From: Fulvivirga imtechensis AK7
GTDB taxonomy: Bacteria; Bacteroidota; Bacteroidia; Cytophagales; Cyclobacteriaceae
NCBI RefSeq assembly: GCF_000331535.1
Contig: NZ_AMZN01000004.1
Span: 1 to 64,000 of the forward strand
DNA: 64,000 bases
Direction of reading: 5' to 3'
The notes beneath the pieces were generated by a model that worked only from the letters and a program-made list of their open reading frames with translations, ran no database searches and had not been told where the DNA came from. Shown here one piece after another: positions 42,874 to 51,907 of the stretch. Position 1 is the first letter of the stretch. Every line of letters begins with the position of its first letter. The position numbers were made by a program, and so were the translations under genes.

Positions 42874-45045
42874 ATGACCAACAGGCACATTATTCGCATC
42901 TTACGAAGATCGGCAGATATACTGGAGCAGGATTTTGATGGTCTTGCACTGGTGGATTTGGAGAATAATTTTCGTCAGTACGGCGATAACGAACTTGAGG
43001 TGTTCAAACACGATCTTATAGAGGCTGGGAATAAACTCAACATTATTTTTCTTGAAAATTATCTGGGGAAAGACGAGTTCAGGGCGTTTTTGAGCGAAGT
43101 GGAGATGCCTTTGGTAGCTTTCGGCAGTAGTGGTGGAGGCTATATTCCCGTTATCTTTTATAAAAAAAAGAATAGAACTTTTTATCAATGGATGGACGAA
43201 GAGGGTGCATCTTCTCCTGTAAAGGATAACTTCCCGAACCTGTATACCGATCCGCAGGGCGGGGTGGTTTTTCTCGGTGTATTTGCATATAAAAGCCTGG
43301 TGAGCGATGATCGTGCGGATGAAGAAGAGGTTAAAACTTTCACACCATTCCAGCGCCTGGTCAGGTTACTTTCCGAAGAGAAAAAAGACATATTTTATAT
43401 ATATGTATACGCACTGTTTATCGGGCTGATAGGCCTGTCCCTGCCTCTGGGTATACAGGCGATAGTATCGTTGATTTCGGGAGGTGTATTTTTTAGCTCT
43501 ATCTATCTTCTCATTTCTTTGGTAATAGTGGGTGTTTTGGCTGTCGGTGGCCTTCAGGTTATGCAAATTTCACTGGTGGAGTATTTGCAACGGAGGGTTT
43601 TTGCCAAGGCAGCATTTGAGTTTGCTTTCCGGGTGCCGCGAATAAAAGCCGAGGCGCTTTTTAAATATCATGCTCCCGAACTGATGAACAGGTTTTTTGA
43701 TGTGCTTACCATTCAAAAGGGCTTGCCAAAAATACTCATTGACTTTTCTTCCGGTGCCATACAAATATTATTCGGACTGATTCTTCTGTCACTCTATCAC
43801 CCGTTTTTCGTCTTTTTCGGACTTTTTTTACTGGCCTTTTTAGCTGTCATTTTTTATATGACCGGGAGTAGAGGACTGGCCTCATCCATACAGGAGTCGA
43901 AGTATAAATATAAAGTGGTGCATTGGCTGGAGGAGCTGGCCAGGACTATCAACAGTTTCAAGCTGTCAGGCAGTACCAATCTCCCGATGAGGCGGACGGA
44001 TTACTTCACCAACAACTATCTGAAGAACAGGAAGAGCCACTTTAAGGTACTGATCGAGCAATATAGCTTTATGGTACTTTTCAAAGCGCTGGTTACGGGA
44101 GGGCTGCTCATCATCGGCACCTTACTGGTGGTAGAGCGGGAGATTACTCTAGGACAATTCGTGGCCGCTGAAGTGATCATTATTTTAATCATCAGTAGTG
44201 TAGAAAAAATCATTATGTATATGGATGTAGTGTATGACATCCTCACGGCTGTTGATAAAATATCACAGGTTACGGACCTGCCGCTTGAGCGTGGAGGAGG
44301 GCTAATATTGCCTCAGCAGGCAGGTAACGAGGGGCTTGAATTAAAAGTTAAAGGTTTGTCATATAAATTTCCTGAAGAGGAGGAGTATGTGTTGCAGGAT
44401 ATTGATCTGACAGTGGCCAGAGGCGAACATGTATGCATAGCAGGTCCGGGTGGCGCCGGAAAAACATTGCTAACAAACATGATATCCGGTCTGCATATAA
44501 ACTTTTCAGGGGCTATAACTATCAATGGTTTTTCAATACGAGACCTGGATCTTAACAGGCTCAGAGATAGAATGGGCAAGAACGTGTCACAGGAAGATAT
44601 TTTTGAAGGTTCTATCCTCGATAATATTATATTGTCCAAACCGTTTGCCCGAACTGAAGATGCCGTTTGGGCTTTGGAAAAAGTTGGTTTATCGGATGAA
44701 GTAAATGCAATGCCTCAAGGACTCAGTACGCCTGTAATAAGTGGAGGAAAGGGTTTTTCCAGTAGCTTTGTTAACCGCCTCATCCTGGCACGCTGTCTGG
44801 CAAAAAATCCTGGCCTGCTTATTCTCAATGACTTTTTTAGTGGTTTTCGCAGAGCAGAACGAATGGAGTTGATGTCGATGCTCATGCATCCGGAACATAA
44901 GTGGACTATTTGGATAGTTTCAAATGATCCTGTTGTTATGGCAGCCTGTGATAAGGTGGTGGTGCTAGATAAAGGAAGGAAGATAGCAGAAGGTCCGTTT
45001 GAAGACCTTATGCATCAGGAGGCTCTAAAGCAAATACTGAATTAA
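42874..45045 (+). CDS. Type-I-secretion-like ABC transporter with degenerate ATPase motifs
   Basis: This 723-aa protein has an N-terminal cytosolic region (1-160) in the place of a C39 peptidase or its inactive CLD form, with no Cys/His pair visible. Six membrane helices follow (~175-480; KDIFYIYVYALFIGLIGLSL), then the nucleotide-binding domain (~505-723). Its motifs deviate: Walker A is GPGGAGKT (~523), the signature region reads SGGKGFSSSFVN instead of LSGGQ (~622), Walker B ends in LLILND rather than LLILDE (~650), and the H-loop has SND (~681). The frame is intact and is coupled to HlyD and TolC genes, so it is not a pseudogene. It probably moves a substrate with slow or unusual ATP use. 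Confidence 0.85.
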   Translation: MTNRHIIRILRRSADILEQDFDGLALVDLENNFRQYGDNELEVFKHDLIEAGNKLNIIFLENYLGKDEFRAFLSEVEMPLVAFGSSGGGYIPVIFYKKKNRTFYQWMDEEGASSPVKDNFPNLYTDPQGGVVFLGVFAYKSLVSDDRADEEEVKTFTPFQRLVRLLSEEKKDIFYIYVYALFIGLIGLSLPLGIQAIVSLISGGVFFSSIYLLISLVIVGVLAVGGLQVMQISLVEYLQRRVFAKAAFEFAFRVPRIKAEALFKYHAPELMNRFFDVLTIQKGLPKILIDFSSGAIQILFGLILLSLYHPFFVFFGLFLLAFLAVIFYMTGSRGLASSIQESKYKYKVVHWLEELARTINSFKLSGSTNLPMRRTDYFTNNYLKNRKSHFKVLIEQYSFMVLFKALVTGGLLIIGTLLVVEREITLGQFVAAEVIIILIISSVEKIIMYMDVVYDILTAVDKISQVTDLPLERGGGLILPQQAGNEGLELKVKGLSYKFPEEEEYVLQDIDLTVARGEHVCIAGPGGAGKTLLTNMISGLHINFSGAITINGFSIRDLDLNRLRDRMGKNVSQEDIFEGSILDNIILSKPFARTEDAVWALEKVGLSDEVNAMPQGLSTPVISGGKGFSSSFVNRLILARCLAKNPGLLILNDFFSGFRRAERMELMSMLMHPEHKWTIWIVSNDPVVMAACDKVVVLDKGRKIAEGPFEDLMHQEALKQILN

Positions 45046-45047
45046 AC

Positions 45048-46406
45048 ATGTTGAATTTATCCTCAGTTTCGGTTAAAAAAAGAGTTAGAAAAAGTGACTT
45101 CTATACTTTGAAAACACTCAAAACGCCTAGTGCTGGAAAAACGCTGGCCAGGTGGCTTATTGGGTTCTTTCTTCTGTTTATTGTTTGTCTTTTTTTACCC
45201 TGGCAGCAAAACATACAGGGCAAAGGTAAGGTTACGGCACTAACTCCTGAAAACAGGCCACAGGCTGTGGAGAGTGCCATAGCCGGAAGAATTAGCAACT
45301 GGAAAGTGGTCGAAGGGCAGTATGTAAGTAAGGGCGACACCATTTTGCAGCTATCGGAAATAAAGGAGAAGTATTTCGACCCTCAGATGTTGGAGAGACT
45401 CGGAGAGCAAATAACCTCTAAAGAAAAAGCGCTCACCTCCAAAATAGCAAAAGCCCAGGCGCTGCAGGACCAGATAAAAGCCTTACAAAAAGCCATGAAT
45501 ATAAAGTTGAATCAAGCGCAAAACAAATATGTGCAGGCCCGGCTCAAGCTTACCAGCGATAGTGTGGACTATGAGGCGGAAAGGGTGCGGTATGCCAACT
45601 TTAGAAACCAGTACGAACGCAACAAAACTCTCTATGAAGCGGGAAACATAGCACTTACAAAGCTTCAGGACCTGGAATCAAAGTTTCAGGAAAGCAAAAT
45701 GAAGGTTGTTTCAGCCGAGAATAAGTTTTTACAGAGTAAGACGGAGTTGGTGACCGCTCGTATTGATATTAATGCTGTGGAGGCGGATTATTATGATAAG
45801 ATCAACAAAGCAGAATCGGAGTTGAATGCAACGTTGTCCGATACCTATAACACCGAAGGGGAGTTATTCAAACTGCGTAACGAATATACTAATATGGAGA
45901 TAAGGAACGAGCAGTATGTTTTGCGGGCTCCGCAGGATGGGTACGTTGTGCAGGCTATGAAAGCCGGTATAGGAGAAACAATAAAGGAAGGTGAACCGGT
46001 GGTGTCTATCCTGCCTCAATCGCTCGACAAAGCGGTGGCGCTGTTTATTAAACCTATGGACATGCCGCTAATAGCCAGAGGGAACAAGGTGAGGGTAGAG
46101 TTTGACGGATGGCCGGCATTACAATTTTCCGGTTGGCCAAACGTTTCTGTCGGTTCCTTTGGGGGGATAGTTCAAGTGGTTGACAGGGTGAATAGCGTTG
46201 AAGGGTTGTTCAGAATATTGGTTACTCCTGATCCTGATGATGAGCCATGGCCGGAAAGGCTAGCTCTTGGTTCAGGCGCCAAAGGTTGGGTAATGCTGGA
46301 GGATGTGCCCCTGTGGTATGAGATTTGGCGACAGCTCAACGGGTTTCCTCCAAGTTTATACGAAGAAAATAAAGATATGACCTTTGTAAAGGATGATAAA
46401 AAATAG
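45048..46406 (+). CDS. HlyD-family periplasmic adaptor
   Basis: A 452-aa membrane-fusion protein with one N-terminal helix (about 38-52, LIGFFLLFIVCLFLP). The first half-lipoyl segment is AVESAIAGRISNWKVVEGQYVSKGDTI, followed by a long coiled-coil hairpin (~110-270). The returning lipoyl half is VLRAPQDGYVVQAMKAGIGETIKEGEPV, and a beta-barrel region with VRVEFDGWPALQF completes the chain. It links the inner-membrane ABC protein to the TolC-type channel. It starts 2 bp after the ABC stop and overlaps the TolC gene by 14 bp. Confidence 0.93.
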   Translation: MLNLSSVSVKKRVRKSDFYTLKTLKTPSAGKTLARWLIGFFLLFIVCLFLPWQQNIQGKGKVTALTPENRPQAVESAIAGRISNWKVVEGQYVSKGDTILQLSEIKEKYFDPQMLERLGEQITSKEKALTSKIAKAQALQDQIKALQKAMNIKLNQAQNKYVQARLKLTSDSVDYEAERVRYANFRNQYERNKTLYEAGNIALTKLQDLESKFQESKMKVVSAENKFLQSKTELVTARIDINAVEADYYDKINKAESELNATLSDTYNTEGELFKLRNEYTNMEIRNEQYVLRAPQDGYVVQAMKAGIGETIKEGEPVVSILPQSLDKAVALFIKPMDMPLIARGNKVRVEFDGWPALQFSGWPNVSVGSFGGIVQVVDRVNSVEGLFRILVTPDPDDEPWPERLALGSGAKGWVMLEDVPLWYEIWRQLNGFPPSLYEENKDMTFVKDDKK

Positions 46407-47814
46407 AGTTTGGTTATTGCTTTTTTTGGGGGTTACTGTTCAGTCGCATGGACAGTCTGTTAAATCTGCCCCCGTGTTCTCTTTTGACGATTTCTATAGT
46501 ATAGTAATGGAGTATCATCCGGTGGTGCAGCAGGCGAGGCTACTTCCGGAGCAGGCAATGCAAGAGCTACGTATGGCACGTGGAGCTTTCGATCCTAAGG
46601 TTGAAACCTTATGGAGTAAGAAGTCATACAACGATACGGAGTACTACAACATATTTAAAAGCGCCTTGAAAATACCGGTTTGGCTGCCTTTAGACCCTGA
46701 AGTGGGTATCGAGCAAAATACCGGTGCTTACCTAAACCCTGAAAGGTATATTTCAGAAAGTACGGATCACCGGCAGGTCTATGGTGGTATTTCCGTGCCT
46801 GTCGGACGGGGCCTTTTTATAGATGAACGAAGGGCGACAGTACAAAAAGCTGCTCTGTTTAAAGATATGTCGGAGGTGGAGCAGATCAAACTGATCAACA
46901 AACTGCTGCTTTCCGCTGCAAACGACTATTGGGAATGGTATGACGCTTATAACCAATATATACTGGCAGAACAAGCCATAGAAATTGCACAGGATATCTT
47001 TGACAGGACCAGGCTTGCATTTGAATATGGTGAAGTAGCAGCTATTGATACCGTTCAGGCGGGCATCTCTTTGCAAAAGCGCTTTATTGAATTTCAACAA
47101 GCTGATGCGGATAGGGTAACAACTGCCCTTAAGCTTTCCAATCATCTGTGGGCAGAAGGAGGGCTGCCTCTGGAACTGCGAGATGATGTGGCGCCTGAAG
47201 CTATTGCAGTTATTGCTACTTCTGCCTTTGAGCTTGAAGCACTGGTTGAGCAGGCTCGCAATAATCACCCCGAGCTTCGAAAGCTCGAACTTAAAAATGA
47301 CATGCTGCAGGTGGATCAGCGACTGGCCAGAGAAAACTTAAAGCCAACATTGGATATCGGCTATTATTTGCTGGACCAGCCTTTCAATGCCAACGGAGAG
47401 CGGCAGGCATTTTCTCTTACTGATAATTACAAGATCGGTTTGCAGTTCTCATTTCCTCTTTTGCTACGCAAGGAGAGAGCAAAGGTAAACCATACCTCTT
47501 TAAAAATTTTGGATAACAACTATGAACGCAGTTACCGTGAGCGTGAGATCATCAATGAGATCAACGCGCTTTATACCTCATTATTAAATACCTCTGAAAT
47601 TATAGGCCGTCAGCGACAGATGGTGGAAGGCTATGAAAGAATTGTGGATGCGGAAAGGATGAATCTTGAAAATGGAGAGAGTGATTTGTTTAAGATCAAT
47701 GTACAATTGGATAAACTTATCGAGGCCAGAAGCAAATACATAAAGCTTAACACTAAATACAAAAAGAATGAAGCGTATCTGTATTGGGCTGCAGGTATGG
47801 CTGTTGTGAATTGA
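46393..47814 (+). CDS. TolC-family outer-membrane channel
   Basis: A 473-aa outer-membrane efflux protein with a signal peptide to SHGQ. It has the two structural repeats of the family: FDDFYSIVMEYHPVVQQARL in repeat one and FELEALVEQARNNHPELRKL in repeat two, each followed by long helices. FSFPLLLRKERAKV marks the second barrel strand/helix junction. With the HlyD-type adaptor and the ABC protein upstream it completes a tripartite exporter from cytoplasm to outside. It is the last gene of the unit; the next gene is convergent. Confidence 0.93.
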   Translation: MIKNRVWLLLFLGVTVQSHGQSVKSAPVFSFDDFYSIVMEYHPVVQQARLLPEQAMQELRMARGAFDPKVETLWSKKSYNDTEYYNIFKSALKIPVWLPLDPEVGIEQNTGAYLNPERYISESTDHRQVYGGISVPVGRGLFIDERRATVQKAALFKDMSEVEQIKLINKLLLSAANDYWEWYDAYNQYILAEQAIEIAQDIFDRTRLAFEYGEVAAIDTVQAGISLQKRFIEFQQADADRVTTALKLSNHLWAEGGLPLELRDDVAPEAIAVIATSAFELEALVEQARNNHPELRKLELKNDMLQVDQRLARENLKPTLDIGYYLLDQPFNANGERQAFSLTDNYKIGLQFSFPLLLRKERAKVNHTSLKILDNNYERSYREREIINEINALYTSLLNTSEIIGRQRQMVEGYERIVDAERMNLENGESDLFKINVQLDKLIEARSKYIKLNTKYKKNEAYLYWAAGMAVVN

Positions 47815-47820
47815 TTAATG

Positions 47821-48615
47821 CTACCTCACCTTCGCTTTCCTCACCATATTGGCAAATATACCCGGGAAGAACCGTTTTATGTAAACGCCATATTTTTCCT
47901 TTCCTCCTATATACACCTCACGCTTATTAGCCTCTATGGCTGCGATCATTTTTTTCGCGAAAACCTCCGGTGCCATTCCTGAAGCCTGGGCATTGTCCAT
48001 CTTGTTGAGTTTTTCTCCTGTTTCAGTGAGTGCATTTACGGAGACGTTGGTGTGAATGAACCCGGGACAAACAATGGTGGTGGTGATCCCCGTACTATGT
48101 AATTCAGCCCTTAAAGAATCAAAAAAGCCGTGTAGTGCATGCTTTGAAGCGCTATAACCAGAGCGGTAAGGAGTGCCGAATTTTCCAACCAGACTGGTTA
48201 CCGTTACATACTGACCTGACTTTCTTTCCAAAAAGTGGGGCAGAAGGTATTTTGTTAGTTCAATAGTGCCAAAATAATTTACCTCCATGATCTTTCGGTC
48301 GACATCGGGTGGGGTATCCTTGGCAAGCGACCTCTGGCTAATCCCCGCGTTGTTGATCAGGATGTCGATATGACCGAATAATTGTATGGCAGCCGCTGTG
48401 GTTAGTTTTAGGGAATTTCTCTGCGCAATGTCCAGTGGTAGTATTTTGATATTTTGCTCAGATCCGTCACACGAACTCATTACCCTCTCCAGTTCCGCTC
48501 TTCTCCTTGCCGATAAAATAAGATTAGCCCCTTTTTGAGATAAAGTGTAAGCCAGTGCTTCACCAATGCCCGAGGAAGCTCCTGTGATCCAGATTACTTT
48601 GCCTTTGACTTTCAT
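47821..48615 (-). CDS. SDR-family oxidoreductase
   Basis: A 264-aa classical short-chain dehydrogenase: GASSGIGEA at residue ~12, LSARRR favouring NADP(H), NNAGISQRS, catalytic TSLVGKFGTPYRSGYSASKHAL (Ser, Tyr, Lys in the YxxxK pattern), and VCPGFIHTNV. The C-terminus (YGVYIKRFFPGIFANMVRK) looks membrane-associated, as in DltE/RDH-like members. The substrate is unknown. It lies 6 bp downstream of dihydrofolate reductase on the minus strand and is probably co-transcribed with it. Confidence 0.92.
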   Translation of the reverse strand: MKVKGKVIWITGASSGIGEALAYTLSQKGANLILSARRRAELERVMSSCDGSEQNIKILPLDIAQRNSLKLTTAAAIQLFGHIDILINNAGISQRSLAKDTPPDVDRKIMEVNYFGTIELTKYLLPHFLERKSGQYVTVTSLVGKFGTPYRSGYSASKHALHGFFDSLRAELHSTGITTTIVCPGFIHTNVSVNALTETGEKLNKMDNAQASGMAPEVFAKKMIAAIEANKREVYIGGKEKYGVYIKRFFPGIFANMVRKAKVR

Positions 48616-48621
48616 TAGCTC

Positions 48622-49122
48622 CTATTTCTTCTGATAAGTTACAAAATCAAAAGCATATTCATGTCTTTCATCTACGCTGTGGTGTATTCTTTCGATCTCG
48701 AGCCATTTTGATCTGTCAAATTCCGGAAAGAAAGCGTCACCGTCAAAAGTGCCTTTCACCTCAGTAATGTACATAGTATCGGCCACATCCATTGCTAATT
48801 GATAGATCTCTCCGCCTCCGATAATAAAAGCCTCTTTTTCTTTATTTTTTTTAGCAATGTCCAAGGCATCGTTCAGCGTATTTACTACATGAGCACCTTG
48901 TATGTGTAGGCCGGGCTGTCTGGTCATTATAATATTGGTTCTGTTAGGCAAGGGGCGAAACTTTTCAGGTAGTGACTCGAAATTCTTTCGTCCCATGACA
49001 ACATGGTGCCCAGAAGTTTTTTGCATAAAGAACTTCATATCATCAGGCAGGTGCCATACCAGGTCATTATCTTTTCCTATTACATTATTTTCAGCAACGG
49101 CTGCTATCATTGAGATTTTCAT
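48622..49122 (-). CDS. folA: Dihydrofolate reductase
   Basis: A 166-aa DHFR of standard length: MIAAVAENNVIGKDNDLVWHLPDDMKFF covers the N-terminal strand, Met20-like loop and the catalytic acid (Asp in LPDDMKFF). HHVVMGRKNFESLPEKFRPLPNR is the NADPH-binding segment, and FIIGGGEIYQLAM is the second nucleotide-binding block. It reduces dihydrofolate to tetrahydrofolate for thymidylate and purine synthesis. No thyA lies next to it in the window. Confidence 0.95.
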   Translation of the reverse strand: MKISMIAAVAENNVIGKDNDLVWHLPDDMKFFMQKTSGHHVVMGRKNFESLPEKFRPLPNRTNIIMTRQPGLHIQGAHVVNTLNDALDIAKKNKEKEAFIIGGGEIYQLAMDVADTMYITEVKGTFDGDAFFPEFDRSKWLEIERIHHSVDERHEYAFDFVTYQKK

Positions 49123-49307
49123 CGGATATTTCAGGTTATCTGTTTCCTGATGTTTGTAGCACAGGAAAACAGGTTCGTTTTCGTTTTGTTATAAGTGTTA
49201 AGAGCACTTAAAACTGCTTTTTTATAGTACCGGGTACATGATTAAATGCCTCATTTCAAAAGTAAATTTTAACATTAAAATTAAACAATATATGTGTACA
49301 TTTAATT

Positions 49308-50096
49308 ATGATAATGAAATGGTTTTTACTATTTGCTTTTAACCTCAATTCCACTGTACCTGTTCAAGATATGGAACAAGAATTTTATTATCTAAGGGTG
49401 TCCTCCAACAGTGCAGAAGTAGTATGCCTGCTTAATGGGTTTCCCGTTTATGACATCAGCACAGAGGGGCAGGTGGCCAATCAACTTCCAGTAAACCTTG
49501 CGCTGATTGGTAAAGGAAATAAGCTCCTGATACTCATCAAATCTTTGGGAGACAATGCCTTTGTAAAGGGAAGCGTAACCTTGTATAAAAGTGGTGAAGT
49601 AGTAAGTTCGGATGACGAAAGGAAAAATGTAGTTGAGTTCACCATTGATGCATCCAAAGAACAGGAACGATTGATCACTTTTGACAATGAGCAGTTTGAT
49701 TTTAGTGAGGTGATACTTAGATCTCCAGTTATCAATGACACATCACAATTGATAGAATATGCGCTAAAGCTTAAATCATGGGTTAAGAATCATGATATTG
49801 AAAAGCTATTGGAGCATATGTCTCCTAAAGTTCGTGATTATGCCCTTTCTTATTCTGTGGAAGAAGAGATAATCAGGGAAAGTCTGAAACAGTCATTTAC
49901 CGGGGATATGTTTAATATGGAATGGGAGGAGGTATCCCGAGAAGATGTGATCCCTGTATCCTATTGTGAAGGCCGAATATGGGAATTGACCACCTCAAAA
50001 GGCCACCCACTGTTTTATTCTGAAAACGAAGAGGGTCATACCTCTCTACCAGTATATGTAGCCGAGATCAATGGCGAGATGAGAGTAGTGAGATAG
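49308..50096 (+). CDS. Hypothetical protein with N-terminal hydrophobic stretch
   Basis: A 262-aa protein with a short hydrophobic start (MIMKWFLLFAFNLN), possibly a weak signal peptide. Residues ~25-140 are beta-rich (YYLRVSSNSAEVVCLLNGFPVYD, NLALIGKGNKLLILIKSLG); residues 145-262 are helical then mixed (LIEYALKLKSWVKNHDIEKLLEHM, SYCEGRIWELTTSKGHPLFY). I recognise no family. It ends ~190 bp before the ECF sigma gene; the gap carries a strong hairpin and a candidate ECF promoter, so it is probably not part of that operon. Confidence 0.7.
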   Translation: MIMKWFLLFAFNLNSTVPVQDMEQEFYYLRVSSNSAEVVCLLNGFPVYDISTEGQVANQLPVNLALIGKGNKLLILIKSLGDNAFVKGSVTLYKSGEVVSSDDERKNVVEFTIDASKEQERLITFDNEQFDFSEVILRSPVINDTSQLIEYALKLKSWVKNHDIEKLLEHMSPKVRDYALSYSVEEEIIRESLKQSFTGDMFNMEWEEVSREDVIPVSYCEGRIWELTTSKGHPLFYSENEEGHTSLPVYVAEINGEMRVVR

Positions 50097-50132
50097 TTAA
50101 CAGGTCTCGTTCACAGTTTTTAGTTTCTTCTT

Positions 50133-50177
50133 TTCGTGGCACCACTATTCGTGAGATGCAGACAGTGGTGGCACGAA
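50133..50177. repeat. Perfect inverted repeat (hairpin) upstream of ECF sigma gene
   Basis: TTCGTGGCACCACT (50133-50146) and AGTGGTGGCACGAA (50164-50177) are perfectly complementary over 14 bp with a 17-base loop. There is no T-run right after the stem, so it is a terminator only by inference. It could insulate the sigma-factor operon from the gene upstream. Confidence 0.65.
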
Positions 50178-50245
50178 TAACCAGCGGCAAGAAGCCAGCC
50201 ACCAGCCACCAGAAACGAGAAAACCGGAATTTTTTTTCATATTGC

Positions 50246-50271
50246 TGTAACATTCATTGTAACCTGTCGTC
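50246..50271 (+). promoter_or_regulatory. Candidate ECF-type promoter of the sigma-factor operon
   Basis: TGTAAC at 50246-50251 and CGTC at 50268-50271 are separated by 16 bp, a layout like the AAC...CGT promoters used by many ECF sigma factors. A second TGTAAC lies at 50258-50263. The ATG of the sigma gene follows 13 bp later, so the leader would be very short. If the operon's own sigma factor uses this site, the unit is autoregulated. This is inference from motif and position. Confidence 0.45.
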
Positions 50272-50284
50272 TTGAAGTTGAGTT

Positions 50285-50803
50285 ATGAGTTTGGAAGCGT
50301 TTAAAAGCCGTGTTCTGCCAGTAAAGGATAAGCTTTACAGGTTTGCATTAAGATTCCTGCGGGATGAGGATGAGGCACGGGATGTCGTTCAGGAGGTGTT
50401 GATAAAAGTGTGGAACAAGCGTGAGGAGATGGATCAGCTTGAGAATATGGAAGCATGGTGTATGAGGATAACAAGAAATGTTTCTCTTGACAGACTGAAA
50501 TCCAAACACAATAAATATACAACCCCTATAGAAGAAGGCTTTGACGTAAGTGGCGGAGACAGGGAGACACCCTACCGCTCAACCGAATTAAGTGACACAA
50601 TGAAAACGATCGGCAGTTTTATACAGGCATTACCAGAGAAGCAGCGTCAGGTTATCCAACTGCGGGATGTGGAGGGATATAGCTATCAGGAGATCAGTGA
50701 GATCATGGAAATAGATATGAATCAGGTAAAGGTTAACCTGTTTAGAGCAAGAAAGGCCGTAAAAGAGAATTTATTAAACATCAACGCATATGGACTTGGA
50801 TAG
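50285..50803 (+). CDS. ECF-type RNA polymerase sigma factor
   Basis: A 172-aa sigma-70-family protein with region 2 (YRFALRFLRDEDEARDVVQEVLIKVW and a following W/C segment, residues ~18-75) and region 4 (ALPEKQRQVIQLRDVEGYSYQEISEIMEIDMNQVKVNLFRARKAVKE, ~118-165). Region 3 is absent, as in ECF factors. It overlaps the next gene, a membrane protein of anti-sigma size, by 14 bp. Three DUF4252 genes follow. The inducing signal is unknown. Confidence 0.93.
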   Translation: MSLEAFKSRVLPVKDKLYRFALRFLRDEDEARDVVQEVLIKVWNKREEMDQLENMEAWCMRITRNVSLDRLKSKHNKYTTPIEEGFDVSGGDRETPYRSTELSDTMKTIGSFIQALPEKQRQVIQLRDVEGYSYQEISEIMEIDMNQVKVNLFRARKAVKENLLNINAYGLG

Positions 50804-51320
50804 GATAGAGCAGTTGTTGGAAAGATATTGGGAGTGTGAAACTACATTGGAGGAAGAGAAGGAGTTGAAGAAATTCTTTAATTCCGGTAAAGTGCCTGCA
50901 AAGTGGCAGTCTGTAGCCCCATTATTTCAGTACTACGAGGAAGAAAAGAAAAGTGGAAAACTAGACGGGCTATTTGACGAAAAAATAATAACGGAGATAC
51001 AGACACAAGGACCCCCGGAAGCTTCCGCTGCTGGTAAGGGAAAGGTAATAAAACTCTTTTACAACATAGCCAGAGTGGCCGCAGTGGGGTTGATCCTGAT
51101 AACAGCAACTTATTTTGTCAGAGAGGAGTACATAAACAAAAAAGACACCATGGACCCTTATCTGGCTGACACTTTCGAAGACCCGAAAGTGGCTTATGAA
51201 GAAACAAAAAAGGCTTTGATGATGATCTCCAAAAACTTTAACAAAGGCAGAAAAGAAGTACGGAAGGTGGGAGTCTTCAGTGAAGCACAGGATAAAGTAA
51301 AAGATACAGAAGCACTATAA
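50790..51320 (+). CDS. Probable anti-sigma factor (single-pass membrane protein)
   Basis: A 176-aa protein with an N-terminal soluble part (1-88; LEQLLERYWECETTLEEEKEL-like acidic helices), one membrane helix at about 93-110 (IARVAAVGLILITATYFV) and a C-terminal ~65-residue periplasmic tail. This layout, and the 14-bp overlap with the ECF sigma gene, fit a membrane anti-sigma factor. No zinc-binding ZAS motif (HxxxCxxC) is visible, so the assignment rests on context. Confidence 0.65.
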   Translation: MDLDRIEQLLERYWECETTLEEEKELKKFFNSGKVPAKWQSVAPLFQYYEEEKKSGKLDGLFDEKIITEIQTQGPPEASAAGKGKVIKLFYNIARVAAVGLILITATYFVREEYINKKDTMDPYLADTFEDPKVAYEETKKALMMISKNFNKGRKEVRKVGVFSEAQDKVKDTEAL

Positions 51321-51339
51321 AAATATTAAATTAAAGAAA

Positions 51340-51867
51340 ATGAAAAAGGTAATAATTTTAATCGTGGGAGTAATGATAACTGTGCAACTTAATGCGCAGG
51401 ATGCCATCAGTAAGTTCTTTAATAAGTATGAATCTGATACCGATTTTACCCATGTGTCTATTACAAGCAGAATGTTTGGTCTGTTTACCAACATGGAAAT
51501 GCAGACGCAGGAGGACCAGGAGATAATGGATGCTATCAGTAAGCTTAAGGGACTTAAAATACTGGCAAAAAACAATACCACCAAAGGAAAGGAGCTGTAT
51601 AAAGAAGCCTTTACACTCATTCCTAAAACAGAATATGACGAGCTGATGTCAGTCCGCGATGAAGACCGGGACATGAAGTTTATGATCAAAGAGAAGAACG
51701 GAAAGATCAGCGAGTTGCTGATGGTGATGGGTGGCGATAAGGAGTTCTTTATTCTCAGCCTGTTCGGTGAGATAGACTTAAAGCAGATATCAAAAATATC
51801 AAGAGCAATGGATATCGATGGACTGGATAAGCTGCAAAAACTCGATGATAAGAAAAAAGGAAATTAA
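51340..51867 (+). CDS. DUF4252 protein 1
   Basis: A 175-aa secreted protein with a signal peptide ending NAQ. The DUF4252 pattern is visible: AISKFFNKYESDTDFTHVSI at the N-terminus of the mature chain, a central IMDAISKLKGLKILA, YDELMSVRDEDRDMKF, and the end FFILSLFGEIDLKQISKIS. DUF4252 has no established biochemical function. This is the first of three tandem paralogues behind the sigma/anti-sigma pair, so it is a likely target or sensor component of that system. Confidence 0.85.
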   Translation: MKKVIILIVGVMITVQLNAQDAISKFFNKYESDTDFTHVSITSRMFGLFTNMEMQTQEDQEIMDAISKLKGLKILAKNNTTKGKELYKEAFTLIPKTEYDELMSVRDEDRDMKFMIKEKNGKISELLMVMGGDKEFFILSLFGEIDLKQISKISRAMDIDGLDKLQKLDDKKKGN

Positions 51868-51907
51868 TAACAGCAAATAAGGTCAAAAACTCAAAATAAA
51901 TTAAATT

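Noticed and set aside
42874-45045. ABC protein as a decaying pseudogene
   Set aside because: The frame is full length and tightly coupled to downstream partners, and the changes are confined to catalytic motifs rather than scattered.
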